From Chitinophaga sp. LS1 (lineage in GTDB: Bacteria > Bacteroidota > Bacteroidia > Chitinophagales > Chitinophagaceae), in NCBI RefSeq assembly GCF_034274695.1, contig NZ_CP128362.1, positions 1,364,001-1,428,000 of the forward strand: a stretch of 64,000 nt of DNA, given 5' to 3'. A program made the translations under genes and the position numbers. Numbering within the stretch: the stretch's first letter is position 1; the number at the start of each line of letters is the position of its first letter. Of this stretch, positions 40,797-50,027 are shown piece by piece. A model generated the notes under the pieces. The model ran no database searches. It was given only the letters and a program-made list of their open reading frames with translations, and was not told the origin of the DNA.

Positions 40797-43298
40797 GTGT
40801 ATAACGCAGAAAGTATCAGCAAGGTGCTGAAAGGTGAGCTATTACAGCAAACAGGTAACCCGGAGATTGAACATATTCTGTTGGATAGCCGGAAGGTGAT
40901 ATTTCCGGCCACCTCTGTCTTCATTCCGTTGGTAAGTCCTCGCAGGAACGCTCATCAATATATAAAAGAATTGTACGAAAAGGGGGTCAGCAACTTCATT
41001 GTAAGTGAATCACCGGACCTTGCCCAGTTTCCAACGGCTAACTTTATATTGGTTAAAGATACAATGAATGCGCTGCACGCTTTGGTAGCGTATCACAGAC
41101 AGCAATTTCATATTCCTGTGATCGGTATAACTGGTAGCAATGGTAAAACCATCGTAAAAGAGTGGTTGTACCAGCTGCTGGAAAAAGATTACAACATCAT
41201 ACGTAGTCCTAAGAGCTACAACTCACAGATAGGGGTTCCCCTTTCTGTATGGCAAATGAAACCTGAGCACCAGCTGGCCATTTTCGAAGCCGGCATCTCC
41301 CAACCCGGAGAAATGGAGCACCTGGAAAAGATAATCCGTCCTAACATTGGCATTTTTACTAATATCGGCGAAGCCCATAACGAGGGCTTCCTGAACATCC
41401 GCCAAAAGATCAACGAAAAGCTGGTACTGTTTTCCAAGAGCGAACTGCTCATTTACTGCAAGGATTACCTCGCATTGAATGAATGTGTCAACCAGTTTCA
41501 CAACCTGGTGGGCAAGAAGGAAAACCTGGAGGGCTTACAACTTTGTACCTGGTCGCGCAAAACGGATGCTGACCTTAGAGTGATCAATGTGGAAAAGAAC
41601 GGTACCCACTCCCACATCGAGGCCCTACATAAAGGGGAGTCGCTGAATATTACCATTCCTTTTGTAGATGAAGGTTCTATTGAGAATGCGATTCACTGCT
41701 GGGTACTGATGCTGTACCTCAAGATCTCTCCGGAAGTGATTCAGCAGCGTATGGATCAGTTGGGTAATATCGCCATGCGACTGGAGCTGAAACAGGGTAT
41801 TAACAACTGCTCGGTGATCAATGACAGTTACAATTCAGATTTAGGTTCACTCAATATAGCGCTGGATTTTCTGCAACAGCAGCAACAGCACCCTACCCGT
41901 ACCGTGATACTCAGCGATATTCTGCAAAGCGGCAAGAGCGATGCTTCTCTTTATGAAGAAGTAGCCAGCCTGATGCAACAAAAGAAGATCGACAAGGTAA
42001 TTGGTATTGGTAAAAACATCTTCCGTGAAAAGAAGTGTTTCCAGCAGGTAGAGGGATTAAAGAGTACTTTCTTCCTCACTACAGAAGAGTTTATCCAGCA
42101 GTTTAACCAACAGGATTTTCAGCATGAGACCATCCTGCTGAAAGGAGCACGTGTATTTGAGTTTGAGCGGATAGGCAAATTGCTGGAACAAAAAGTACAT
42201 CAGACCATTCTTGAGATCAATCTCAGCTCAGTTTCTCATAATATCAAACAATACCAGGCATTGCTGAAACCCGCTACCAAACTGATGGCGATGGTCAAAG
42301 CATTTTCTTACGGTAGTGGAAGTTTTGAGATTGCAAATCTATTGCAGTTCCATGGCGTAGATTACCTCGCCGTTGCGTATGCTGATGAAGGTGTTGAATT
42401 AAGACGAACAGGTATAACCATGCCGATCATGGTCATGAACCCCGAACCCAGTTCATTTGATGCGATCCTGCAGTGGAACCTTGAACCCGAGATCTACTCC
42501 CCGCATTTGTTACAGCAGTTTGAAGAAGAAGTTCAGATAGCAGGCAAGACCGGATTTCCGGTACATATTAAACTAGATACAGGCATGCACAGGCTTGGAT
42601 TTGAGCGGAAAGACATTCCCGAGCTGGCTGCTATGCTAACAGATAATAATTACCTTACAGTTAAATCTATCTTCAGTCATCTGGCAGGTAGTGAAGATCC
42701 GGCACTGGATGAGCTGACCAAACTACAGGGTAAGCATTTCTATGAAATGAGCTATGAGTTGCAAAAGGCACTCGGCTATGCGGTGATCAGACATATTTCG
42801 AACAGTGCGGCCATCCTCCGTCACCCTGATTTACAACTGGATATGGTGCGGTTAGGTATCGGGATGTATGGCGTGGACAGCAGTGAGCAAATGCAGGCAC
42901 AACTGAAACCGGTAAGCACACTGAAAACAACCATTTCGCAGGTAAAACACCTGAATACGGGCGATTTTGTGGGTTATGGTGCAAAGTGGAAGGCAAAAAG
43001 CCCGGCTGTGACAGCTACAGTGCGAATCGGGTATGCAGATGGGTATCCCCGCCGCCTCAGCAATGGCGTAGGCAAGATGCTGATAAGGGGTCAGCTGGCC
43101 CCGGTAGTAGGTGTGGTAGCGATGGATATGCTGATGCTGGATGTAACCCACATTACTGATATTGCAGAAGGAGATGAAGTAATAGTATTTGGCGAATCCT
43201 TACCTGTACAGCAGTTAGCCGCCTGGGCAGGTACTATACCTTATGAAATATTAACAGGAATTTCGCAGCGGGTGAAACGGGTATATTTTCAGGAATGA
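40797..43298 (+). CDS. Bifunctional MurF-like ligase / alanine racemase
   Basis: Fusion of 833 residues. The N-terminal MurF-like domain (about 1-450) has the ATP loop 'GITGSNGKTIVKEWLYQLL' and 'FEAGISQPGEMEHLEKIIRP'. The C-terminal alanine racemase domain (about 465-833) has the PLP Lys in 'MAMVKAFSYGSGSFEIANLL' and the catalytic Tyr region 'VGYGAKWKAKSPAVTATVRI'. It should make D-Ala and perhaps join D-Ala-D-Ala to the precursor. Such fusions are typical of Bacteroidota, alongside a separate murF (33924 here). It starts with GTG; no in-frame ATG gives the conserved 'YNAESISKVL' start. Confidence 0.94.
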   Translation: MYNAESISKVLKGELLQQTGNPEIEHILLDSRKVIFPATSVFIPLVSPRRNAHQYIKELYEKGVSNFIVSESPDLAQFPTANFILVKDTMNALHALVAYHRQQFHIPVIGITGSNGKTIVKEWLYQLLEKDYNIIRSPKSYNSQIGVPLSVWQMKPEHQLAIFEAGISQPGEMEHLEKIIRPNIGIFTNIGEAHNEGFLNIRQKINEKLVLFSKSELLIYCKDYLALNECVNQFHNLVGKKENLEGLQLCTWSRKTDADLRVINVEKNGTHSHIEALHKGESLNITIPFVDEGSIENAIHCWVLMLYLKISPEVIQQRMDQLGNIAMRLELKQGINNCSVINDSYNSDLGSLNIALDFLQQQQQHPTRTVILSDILQSGKSDASLYEEVASLMQQKKIDKVIGIGKNIFREKKCFQQVEGLKSTFFLTTEEFIQQFNQQDFQHETILLKGARVFEFERIGKLLEQKVHQTILEINLSSVSHNIKQYQALLKPATKLMAMVKAFSYGSGSFEIANLLQFHGVDYLAVAYADEGVELRRTGITMPIMVMNPEPSSFDAILQWNLEPEIYSPHLLQQFEEEVQIAGKTGFPVHIKLDTGMHRLGFERKDIPELAAMLTDNNYLTVKSIFSHLAGSEDPALDELTKLQGKHFYEMSYELQKALGYAVIRHISNSAAILRHPDLQLDMVRLGIGMYGVDSSEQMQAQLKPVSTLKTTISQVKHLNTGDFVGYGAKWKAKSPAVTATVRIGYADGYPRRLSNGVGKMLIRGQLAPVVGVVAMDMLMLDVTHITDIAEGDEVIVFGESLPVQQLAAWAGTIPYEILTGISQRVKRVYFQE

Positions 43299-43351
43299 TA
43301 GGAAATTCCGATTTTGCACATTATTATTAATTTTGATAAAAATTATACCCT

Positions 43352-44008
43352 TTGAAATATCGTCACGTAATATTGATTGTAGTACTGGTACTGGTAGTAG
43401 ATCAGGCATTAAAAGTATGGATCAAAACCCATATGAACTTCTCTGATGAGATCATTATCTTCCCTAACTGGTTTAGGATTCATTTCATTGAAAACGATGG
43501 AATGGCCTACGGTATGAAGTTCGGTGGTGATTTTGGAAAAATAATCCTCACGCTGTTCCGCTTATTTGCGGTAATTATTGGTTTCAGATATATGAAGAAA
43601 CTGGTGAAGCAGGATTACAGTAGAGGTTTGTTAATTTGTGGTTCATTGATTCTGGCTGGTGCCGCTGGTAACCTGATAGACAGTCTGTTTTACGGAATGA
43701 TATTCTCTTCTTCCAATTATGCAGATGTAGCACAGTTCCTGCCTCCAGGTGGTGGATATGGTACTTTCCTGCATGGAAATGTGGTGGATATGCTGTATTT
43801 CCCGATTCTGAGGGGGCATTTCCCAACCTGGTTCCCGATCAATGCAGGTGAGTCTTTTGTGTTTTTCAGACCAATCTTCAATGTGGCGGATGCTGCAATT
43901 TCAGTAGGTGTGATCACGATCCTGGTGTTCCAGAAAAAGTTTTTTGCCAGGCACCACGAGAAGGAGAGGGAGCAGAGAGAGAGAGAGCAGGTAGCGGTGA
44001 GTAAATAA
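43352..44008 (+). CDS. lspA: Lipoprotein signal peptidase LspA
   Basis: Inner-membrane aspartyl protease of 218 residues that cleaves lipoprotein signal peptides. The four helices are evident. The catalytic Asp residues are in 'LAGAAGNLIDSLFYG' (about 111, GNxxD followed by Ser instead of the usual Arg) and 'PIFNVADAAISVGV' (about 176, FNxAD). An extra loop between them and a charged C-terminal tail (KEREQREREQ) are seen in Bacteroidota members. The start is TTG at 43352. The window encodes several lipoproteins that would be its substrates. It follows murF-alr by 53 nt. Confidence 0.92.
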   Translation: MKYRHVILIVVLVLVVDQALKVWIKTHMNFSDEIIIFPNWFRIHFIENDGMAYGMKFGGDFGKIILTLFRLFAVIIGFRYMKKLVKQDYSRGLLICGSLILAGAAGNLIDSLFYGMIFSSSNYADVAQFLPPGGGYGTFLHGNVVDMLYFPILRGHFPTWFPINAGESFVFFRPIFNVADAAISVGVITILVFQKKFFARHHEKEREQREREQVAVSK

Positions 44009-44034
44009 GGGTATCGAATGACTACTATAAAGTC

Positions 44035-44066
44035 AAAGCTCCTGTCTTATGGCAGGGGCTTTTTTT
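44035..44066 (+). terminator. Terminator after lspA
   Basis: Stem AAAGCTCCTGTC / GGCAGGGGCTTT (with G-T pairs), loop TTAT, followed by T residues, 26 nt after the stop codon. Confidence 0.85.
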
Positions 44067-44071
44067 ATGCC

Positions 44072-44240
44072 TTGCGATAGCAGGAGGTGTCTTTTGCGAT
44101 AGCTGGGTTACCCTTTGCGATAGCTGGGATGTGCCTTGCGGCAGCAGGAGGTGTCTTTTGCGATAGCTGGGTTACCCTTTGCGATAGCTGGGATGTGCCT
44201 TGCGGCAGCAGGGACTTGCCTTTTGCGATAGCAGGGGCAT
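44072..44240. repeat. Tandem array, 8 units of 21-23 bp, after lspA
   Basis: Units start at 44072, 44094, 44115, 44136, 44158, 44179, 44200 and 44223. The core is TTGCGATAGCTGGG or TTGCGGCAGCAGG with a variable tail. Units 2-4 are duplicated as units 5-7 with a 64-bp offset, so the array grew in multi-unit steps. No spacers. It begins just after the lspA terminator. A reading frame across it is an artefact of the repeat. Confidence 0.9.
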
Positions 44241-44290
44241 ATTTTTTTTGTGTTTACCCCCTTCCTCTCATCAAATTTTAACAATAAATT

Positions 44291-44320
44291 TTGAAATGCT
44301 GAATCCCCTTATTACATTTG
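44291..44320 (+). promoter_or_regulatory. Promoter of the TonB receptor gene
   Basis: TTG at 44291-44293, spacer 19 nt, exact TAnnTTTG box TACATTTG at 44313-44320: the consensus Bacteroidota sigma-ABfr arrangement. It predicts a start near 44327 and a leader of about 110 nt. Confidence 0.75.
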
Positions 44321-44329
44321 TCCACAAAT

Positions 44330-44341
44330 TCTATAGACTAA
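44330..44341 (+). promoter_or_regulatory. Candidate operator shared with the TSUP gene
   Basis: TCTATAGACTAA, 9 nt after the -7 box, around +3 to +14. The identical 12 bp lie at the same distance from the -7-like box of the TSUP gene (47491-47502). A common repressor or initiation-site motif is inferred. Confidence 0.55.
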
Positions 44342-44436
44342 TAGATATAAGAAAAGAAGAATAAGCTAAGGAACTGACCTGTAATTCATTATACATTCAC
44401 TAAACTAAAGTCCTTTTACTAATACATATAAATTAT

Positions 44437-47310
44437 ATGCAAAACACCAGACGCCCCGTACGTATAATCTATCTGTGGCTCCTGACCATTCTCCTGCCGC
44501 TGTTTGCGCAGGCACAACTCAACGGCTCCTATATCATTTCCGGTAAGATCACCGGAGACAGCAAGGACCCCCTGGTAGGAGCTTCTGTACAGATTAAAGG
44601 TACCTCCTTCGGCGCCACTACAGACAGTACAGGTACTTTTCACCTTACTGCAAACACTAAATTCCCGTTCAAATTAGTTGTCCGTCTCATCGGCTATCAA
44701 CCGCAGGAATTCGATGTAAAGAATAGCGATAGCCGTTTACAGATACAACTGGTGACGCAGAACCTGCTTGTGAACGAAGTGGTAGTATCCGCTTCCCGTC
44801 AGCAGGAAAAACTGATGCGGTCACCGGTGGCGATTGAAAAACTGGATGTAAAAGCATTGAAAGAAACACCGGCTGCCTCTTTCTATGATGCCATCGGGAA
44901 CCTGAAAGGGGTGCAGATGACCACGGCAGGTTTGACCTTTAAGGTATTCAACACCCGTGGTTTCAATGTGCCGAACAACTTCCGCTTTATGCAGCTGGTA
45001 GATGGTGTGGATAACCAGGCCGCTACCCTTGGTGTACCACTGGGTAATGCCATCGGCCCTACCGAACTGGATATCCAGAGTATTGAAGTTACTCCCGGCG
45101 CCTCTTCTGCCTTGTATGGTATGAACGCCATCAATGGGATGTCTAACCTGCTTACCAAGAACCCTTTCCAATACCAGGGTATCAGTGTGTATCAGAAAAT
45201 CGGTGCTAACCACTTCGATGGCAGTGGAGGTTCTCCAAAGGCATTGACTGAAACTTCTGTGAGATATGCGCAGGCTTTCAATGACAAATTTGCCTTCAAA
45301 ATCAACTTCTCTTATATGCAGGGTACTGACTGGTATGCGGATAGTCACAATGACTTCAATCCCGGTACCAAGGCGAATCCTGACTTCCCTACGCTCGTAG
45401 GTGCGAACAACGTAGCTAACGATGCATGGAATAAATATGCTGACCAGAGTACTTTCCCGATCACTGATAAAAATGGTAAATCTTACAACGTAAGCCGTAC
45501 CGGATATTGGGAAAAAGACCTGGTAGGTGATTACACCGTAAAGAACCTGAAATTTGATGGTGGGTTGTATTATAAGATCAGACCTAAACTACAGATTTCT
45601 TACAACTACCGTATTGGTCAGATGGATGGTTTCTTCCAGCGTGGTAACCGTATTGGTTTGAAAAACGTGGTAGTACAAAACCATAAAGTCGAGTTACAGG
45701 GAGAGGATTTCACTATCCGTTCTTATATGTCACTCGAAAACACCGGTGACTCTTATAATATGAACCCGCTGGCGGATAACCTTGAAAAGTCTTTCAAAAC
45801 AGACAAGGTTTGGCAGTCAGATTATACCAAGGCTTTGAACTCCGCGCTGGATGCGGGTAGCGATATCGCTGCTGCTCACCGTGCGGCACGTGCTGCAGCT
45901 GATAATGGCAGATGGACACCGGGTACAGCGGCTTTTGATAAACAGGTGAAGTTGATCAAGAGCATCAACGACTGGGATATTTACCCTACTTCCAAAGATT
46001 CTACTAACAAGAGTGGTGGTGCTGCCCTGTTGCAGATGAGCCATTTCTATCACGGAGAGGGTACCTGGAACCTGCGTAAATATGTACACTTTGCGGATGT
46101 ACTGGTAGGTGCGGATTACCGTACTTACGAGATCATTCCGGATGGCAACAACTTTGTGGATTTCACAAAAGCGCTGGCTGACCGTAATACACCGGGTGGT
46201 AAACACATCTGGTATGGTAAAGCAGGTGGGTTTGTACAGGCAAGCAAAACCTTCTTCCATGATCAGCTGAAACTGACAGCATCTTTGAGGTATGATAAGA
46301 GTCAGCAGTTCGATGGTAAGTTCAACCCTCGTATTGCGGCAGTGTATACCACACCTAATCAGCGTCATAACTTCAGGGCCAGCTGGCAGAATGGGTTTAG
46401 GTTCCCATCGCTGTTTGAAGCGTATTCTTTCGTGAATAACGGTGGGGTACGTCGTGTAGGTGGTCTGGCATTTATAGAAGAAGGATTGGGGTACTTTAAG
46501 AATTCCTTCCTGACCAGCAGTGCGACGGCATATACAACAGCGGTGAATAAGATCACCAATGCAGATGCAACAGTGACAAGGGCGGAGGCAGAGCAGCAAA
46601 GTGCAGGCGTACTGAAAGTAGCGAACCTGGACCCGATTGTACCTGAGCAGATCCATTCATTTGAAGCAGGGTATAAGAGTGTGTTGTTTGATAATAAAGT
46701 GTTTATTGATGTAGATGGGTACTTCAACAGTTACAAACACTTTATCGGGCAGGTGGAAGTGGCGGTGCCTAAGACGGGTAGTGTGAATGACCTGACTCAG
46801 TCAGTGCTGGATCAGATGTATGATAAGCAATACCAGAACAGGTATAGGGTGTGGACAAATAGTAAGTCTACCGTACAGAACTATGGTTTTGCACTGGGTG
46901 TGACTTACAATTTTGAGAAGGGATATACCCTTAGTGGTAACCTGAATTATAATACCCTGACACAGGATAAGACGAAGGATGATGCGTTGATTCCTGGTTT
47001 TAATACGCCGAAGTACTTTTCGAATGTGAGTTTTGGTAACAGGCAGGTGTTTAAGAATGTAGGGTTCAATGTGGTATGGCACTGGCAGGATACTTTCTAC
47101 TGGCAGAATCTGTTTGGTAATGGTGATGTGCCGGCTTATAGCACGGTGGATGCGCAGGTGACTTATGGATTGCCCAAGATTCATACTTCCGTGAAGGTGG
47201 GTGGATCGAATATATTCAATACGGCTTACTTCCAGTATGTGGGAGGGCCTACGATAAAGGGTTTGTATTATGTGGCGATAACGTATGATTTGCCTTTTGC
47301 GAAGAAATAA
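44437..47310 (+). CDS. TonB-dependent outer-membrane receptor
   Basis: Outer-membrane transporter of 957 residues: signal peptide ending FAQAQ, a carboxypeptidase-like (CarboxypepD_reg) domain (about 30-105, 'SGKITGDSKDPLVGASVQIK'), a plug domain ('VVVSASRQQEKLMRSPVAIE', about 112; 'SIEVTPGASSALYGMNAING') and a 22-stranded barrel ending in 'YYVAITYDLPFAKK'. No SusD partner follows, so it is not a classical Sus pair. The substrate is not obvious. The promoter and downstream motif resemble those of the TSUP permease that follows, so the two are probably co-regulated although each has its own promoter. A terminator separates them. Confidence 0.92.
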   Translation: MQNTRRPVRIIYLWLLTILLPLFAQAQLNGSYIISGKITGDSKDPLVGASVQIKGTSFGATTDSTGTFHLTANTKFPFKLVVRLIGYQPQEFDVKNSDSRLQIQLVTQNLLVNEVVVSASRQQEKLMRSPVAIEKLDVKALKETPAASFYDAIGNLKGVQMTTAGLTFKVFNTRGFNVPNNFRFMQLVDGVDNQAATLGVPLGNAIGPTELDIQSIEVTPGASSALYGMNAINGMSNLLTKNPFQYQGISVYQKIGANHFDGSGGSPKALTETSVRYAQAFNDKFAFKINFSYMQGTDWYADSHNDFNPGTKANPDFPTLVGANNVANDAWNKYADQSTFPITDKNGKSYNVSRTGYWEKDLVGDYTVKNLKFDGGLYYKIRPKLQISYNYRIGQMDGFFQRGNRIGLKNVVVQNHKVELQGEDFTIRSYMSLENTGDSYNMNPLADNLEKSFKTDKVWQSDYTKALNSALDAGSDIAAAHRAARAAADNGRWTPGTAAFDKQVKLIKSINDWDIYPTSKDSTNKSGGAALLQMSHFYHGEGTWNLRKYVHFADVLVGADYRTYEIIPDGNNFVDFTKALADRNTPGGKHIWYGKAGGFVQASKTFFHDQLKLTASLRYDKSQQFDGKFNPRIAAVYTTPNQRHNFRASWQNGFRFPSLFEAYSFVNNGGVRRVGGLAFIEEGLGYFKNSFLTSSATAYTTAVNKITNADATVTRAEAEQQSAGVLKVANLDPIVPEQIHSFEAGYKSVLFDNKVFIDVDGYFNSYKHFIGQVEVAVPKTGSVNDLTQSVLDQMYDKQYQNRYRVWTNSKSTVQNYGFALGVTYNFEKGYTLSGNLNYNTLTQDKTKDDALIPGFNTPKYFSNVSFGNRQVFKNVGFNVVWHWQDTFYWQNLFGNGDVPAYSTVDAQVTYGLPKIHTSVKVGGSNIFNTAYFQYVGGPTIKGLYYVAITYDLPFAKK

Positions 47311-47331
47311 AGGGGCTTATGAAATGCCCAG

Positions 47332-47368
47332 ACAACAAAGCTCCTGCCGAAGGCAGGAGCTTTGTTGT
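47332..47368. terminator. Terminator after the TonB receptor gene
   Basis: Perfect 17-bp stem (ACAACAAAGCTCCTGCC and complement) around GAA, followed by TT, 21 nt after the stop codon. Confidence 0.88.
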
Positions 47369-47450
47369 TTTAGAGAGCTGCCTGCCGGCAGTTGAAAGGA
47401 TTAAACTTTCCTTATTTTTCTCTTTCTAATAACTTTTTAAGGTTGCCCGC

Positions 47451-47502
47451 TTGGATAAACCGTTTATTCACCCTACCTTAGTCTATCTTATCTATAGACT
47501 AA
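47451..47502 (+). promoter_or_regulatory. Promoter and dyad operator of the TSUP gene
   Basis: TTG at 47451-47453, spacer 20 nt, TACCTTAG (47474-47481, 7 of 8 to TAnnTTTG). A perfect dyad TTAGTCTAT-N7-ATAGACTAA (47478-47502) overlaps the box and the predicted start. Its right part contains TCTATAGACTAA, also found downstream of the TonB receptor promoter at the same spacing. Confidence 0.6.
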
Positions 47503-47517
47503 ATAACTAGAGAAATA

Positions 47518-48492
47518 ATGTCGCATAACGAGGAGATAGAGCAAATAGAGAATCAAGTGGCCAGCCCTGAACGCCAGGAGGTCCTTATTGACCTTGTCAA
47601 TGATGACAACCAGAAGAAGCCAGCTTTATGGCTCCTGATCGGTCTTATCGGGTTAGCAGTACTGGTAGGGGCAGGAATATTATATTATTTTAATACCTCC
47701 GAAGCTACGCACACCCGTATCTACGACTTTACGGCGTCTTTGTTCACCAGGGAAGTGTTGTTCTACATCTGTGTAGGATTGGCTGCTCAGATGGTGGATG
47801 GTGCGTTGGGTATGGCTTATGGTGCTACATCTACCTCTTTGTTGTTGGGTCTGGGTATTCCTCCGGCTATTGCCAGTGCGAGTGTGCATGTGGCAGAGGT
47901 GTTTACGACCGGGGCTTCTGGTATTTCACACTTCCGTTTTGGGAATGTAAATAAGAAACTGTTTATGGGCCTTTTGATACCGGGTGTGATTGGTGCCATA
48001 ACCGGTGCGTTTTTATTATCTAAGGTGATTGATGGGGATGTGATCAAGCCATACATGAGTGCTTATTTGTTGATCCTGGGTCTTGTTGTGCTTCGCAAAG
48101 CATTTCAGAAAAAGAAGGCAAAGAGCAAAACGAAGAGACTGGGGCTGCTGGCATTGTTTGGTGGGTTTATGGATGCCATTGGCGGTGGCGGATGGGGTCC
48201 GGTTGTGACTTCAACCTTGCTGAGCAAAGGCCGTTCGGCTCATTATACAATTGGATCTGTAAATGCTGCGGAGTTCTTTATTTCTCTGGCTGGTGCGAGT
48301 ACGTTTTTGTTATTTGGCGCTATTACCGGTTGGCCGGTGATTATAGGGCTGATTATTGGTGGGGTGATTGCTTCTCCTTTTGCAGCGCTGCTGGTGAGGA
48401 AGATTAAGCGGAAGCCGCTGATGATTATGGTGGGAATATTGATTATCCTGACTAGTTTACGGACTATTATAATGGCATCATTACATCATTAA
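47518..48492 (+). CDS. TSUP-family permease (TauE/SafE)
   Basis: Inner-membrane protein of 324 residues with eight or nine helices. The TSUP repeats are visible: 'MVDGALGMAYGATSTSLLLG' (about 91) and 'GGFMDAIGGGGWGPVVTSTL' (about 217), typical of TauE/SafE proteins that move sulfite, sulfoacetate or other small organic anions. A charged N-terminal extension (about 1-35) precedes the first helix. A dyad operator overlaps its promoter, and the half-site recurs before the TonB receptor, hinting at a shared nutrient, possibly sulfur-related. The substrate is unproven. Confidence 0.88.
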   Translation: MSHNEEIEQIENQVASPERQEVLIDLVNDDNQKKPALWLLIGLIGLAVLVGAGILYYFNTSEATHTRIYDFTASLFTREVLFYICVGLAAQMVDGALGMAYGATSTSLLLGLGIPPAIASASVHVAEVFTTGASGISHFRFGNVNKKLFMGLLIPGVIGAITGAFLLSKVIDGDVIKPYMSAYLLILGLVVLRKAFQKKKAKSKTKRLGLLALFGGFMDAIGGGGWGPVVTSTLLSKGRSAHYTIGSVNAAEFFISLAGASTFLLFGAITGWPVIIGLIIGGVIASPFAALLVRKIKRKPLMIMVGILIILTSLRTIIMASLHH

Positions 48493-48525
48493 TATTATTT
48501 AATATTCATTATAAGACATAATAAG

Positions 48526-48559
48526 AAAAAGGGGTTGTAAAATTTACAACCCCTTTTTT
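48526..48559. terminator. Bidirectional terminator after the TSUP gene
   Basis: Stem AAAAAGGGGTTGTAAA with TTTACAACCCCTTTTTT, minimal loop, A-run and T-run on both sides, 33 nt after the TSUP stop codon. Before the IS110 insertion it would also have followed the fumC 3'-UTR element on the minus strand. Confidence 0.92.
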
Positions 48560-48569
48560 CTTTGAAAAT

Positions 48570-50027
48570 AGTTCGTCCAGGCCATAATTTGATATGACTC
48601 TATAGGATTAAAATTTTCTTTTCGTGCTTATAGCAACAATCGTTTGTACTTAGAGTCTTAAATCAGTTTTTTCTACAGGCTGAAAAAGCACCAATAAAAG
48701 GTCGATTTTTGTAACTTAGTAATCTTATTGAGATGGGGGTAATGCCTCAAGCTCGCGCAGGCGTCTGAGATAATTATTTATCTGCGCCTGCTTTCTTTTT
48801 TTAGCCACTCCTGATTATCAGGTTCCATATATGGCACTCTATTTTTGAGTATAAAATAAGCGGCAATTAGGATTTTGTGTGAAATTGCAATAAGTGCTCG
48901 TTTTTTGCCTCTTCGTATACTCAAAGTATAATATTTTCTTTTCAGATAAGTATCTTTCGTATGTGCTGCAGCCCATGCTGCTTCCACGAGTGCGGTTTTA
49001 AGGGATCTGTTGCCATGATTGATTCTTTCACTTTTCTTTTTCCGGCACTTTCATTATTACCAGGACATAAACCACACCAACTAGCCAAATGATGCTGATT
49101 AGGGAACGCATGCATATCTGTACCTATTTCGGCTAAGATGGCGGTAGCTGTTTGTTTTTGTACTCGGGAATAGTCTGAAGTAATTTTACTTCTTCCTCCC
49201 ATTTTTTAAGTACTGATCTATACGGTTATCCACCTGACCAAGTAGGTCATTTAGCTGTAAAATAACAGTTTTAGACAGGCTGAGCATAAAACGGTGATGC
49301 TCATTAAGATGGCCTTCTAATGCAAGAATAAGCTCTTGTTTTTTGATTTTGAGCCTACCTTTTGCCAAATTGGCCAATATCATAGGATCCTGTTCTCCTT
49401 CAATAATGGCAGTGATCATTGACCAGCCACTTACACCGAATACATCACTGACTACAGTGCTCAATTTGATATTGGCTGTCTCTAAAATGTTCTGTAACCG
49501 GTTATATTCACTGGACCGCTGTCCTATTACTTTACGTTTGTATCGGTACAATTCCCGTAATTCGCGAGTGTATTGCGGTGGAATAAAACTTCCCTTTAGT
49601 AGCCCGCTTAGCAATAATTTTGCAATCCAGGCACTGTCATTGCGATCGGTCTTATGCCCCGGCACATATTTAATATGCCGGGCATTGACCAGAATAAGTT
49701 CAAAGTGAGGTTCCAGTATATTAAAAACAGGCTTCCAGTAAACCCCCGTGCTCTCCATTGCGACATGTGTAATGCCGGATTCTTCAAGCCAAGCTACCAG
49801 GTCCCTAAGTGAACTTGTGAAAGTGCTAAAAGTGCGGGTTTGTTCTTCCAACCCATTTCCTCTGATGGTGGCTACTACATTCTCCTGGTGAACATCGAGG
49901 CCACAGCCGCGACTCACAACCTGTTCAAAACTGATATGTGATTGTTCCATGGTAGTACTTTTGTCGAAGGTACCACCATTTTCATAGTCGTTTGTGAACC
50001 CGGTTCATGAGGGTTTTTTCTGAAAAT
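48570..50027 (-). mobile_element. Decayed IS110-family element
   Basis: An IS110-type transposase pseudogene (48725-49950) with about 155 nt of non-coding sequence on its 3' side and about 77 nt on its 5' side. The borders are inferred from a 7-bp direct repeat, TGAAAAT, at 48563-48569 and 50021-50027; no terminal inverted repeats were seen, as expected for the family. The right repeat is the end of a 3'-UTR hairpin element. The element probably no longer transposes by itself. Confidence 0.7.
48725..49950 (-). pseudogene. IS110-family transposase, frameshifted
   Basis: About 408 codons if repaired. The N-terminal RuvC-like domain is intact in the first frame: 'GCGLDVHQENVVATI', 'HVAMESTGVYWKPVFNILEP' and 'GHKTDRNDSAWIAKLL' carry the acidic residues. 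The C-terminal domain with the Ser region 'WCGLCPGNNESAGKRK' lies in a second frame and 'EAAWAAAHTKDTYLKRKYY' in a third. Four single-base losses are inferred, near 49200, 49168, 49035 and 48793, three of them in A-runs. The other genes in the window are intact, so sequencing error is a less likely cause but cannot be excluded. Confidence 0.85.

Noticed and set aside
33924..43298. Two MurF domains seen as a recent duplication
   Set aside because: The standalone MurF and the MurF-racemase fusion are divergent, and both are standard in Bacteroidota.
44087..44281. 64-residue reading frame with repeated FAIAG/CDSW
   Set aside because: It is the translation of the 22-bp array after lspA, with no start signal or conservation.
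44437..47310. SusC/SusD polysaccharide-utilisation locus
   Set aside because: There is no SusD gene and no carbohydrate-active enzyme nearby. The next gene is a TSUP permease.
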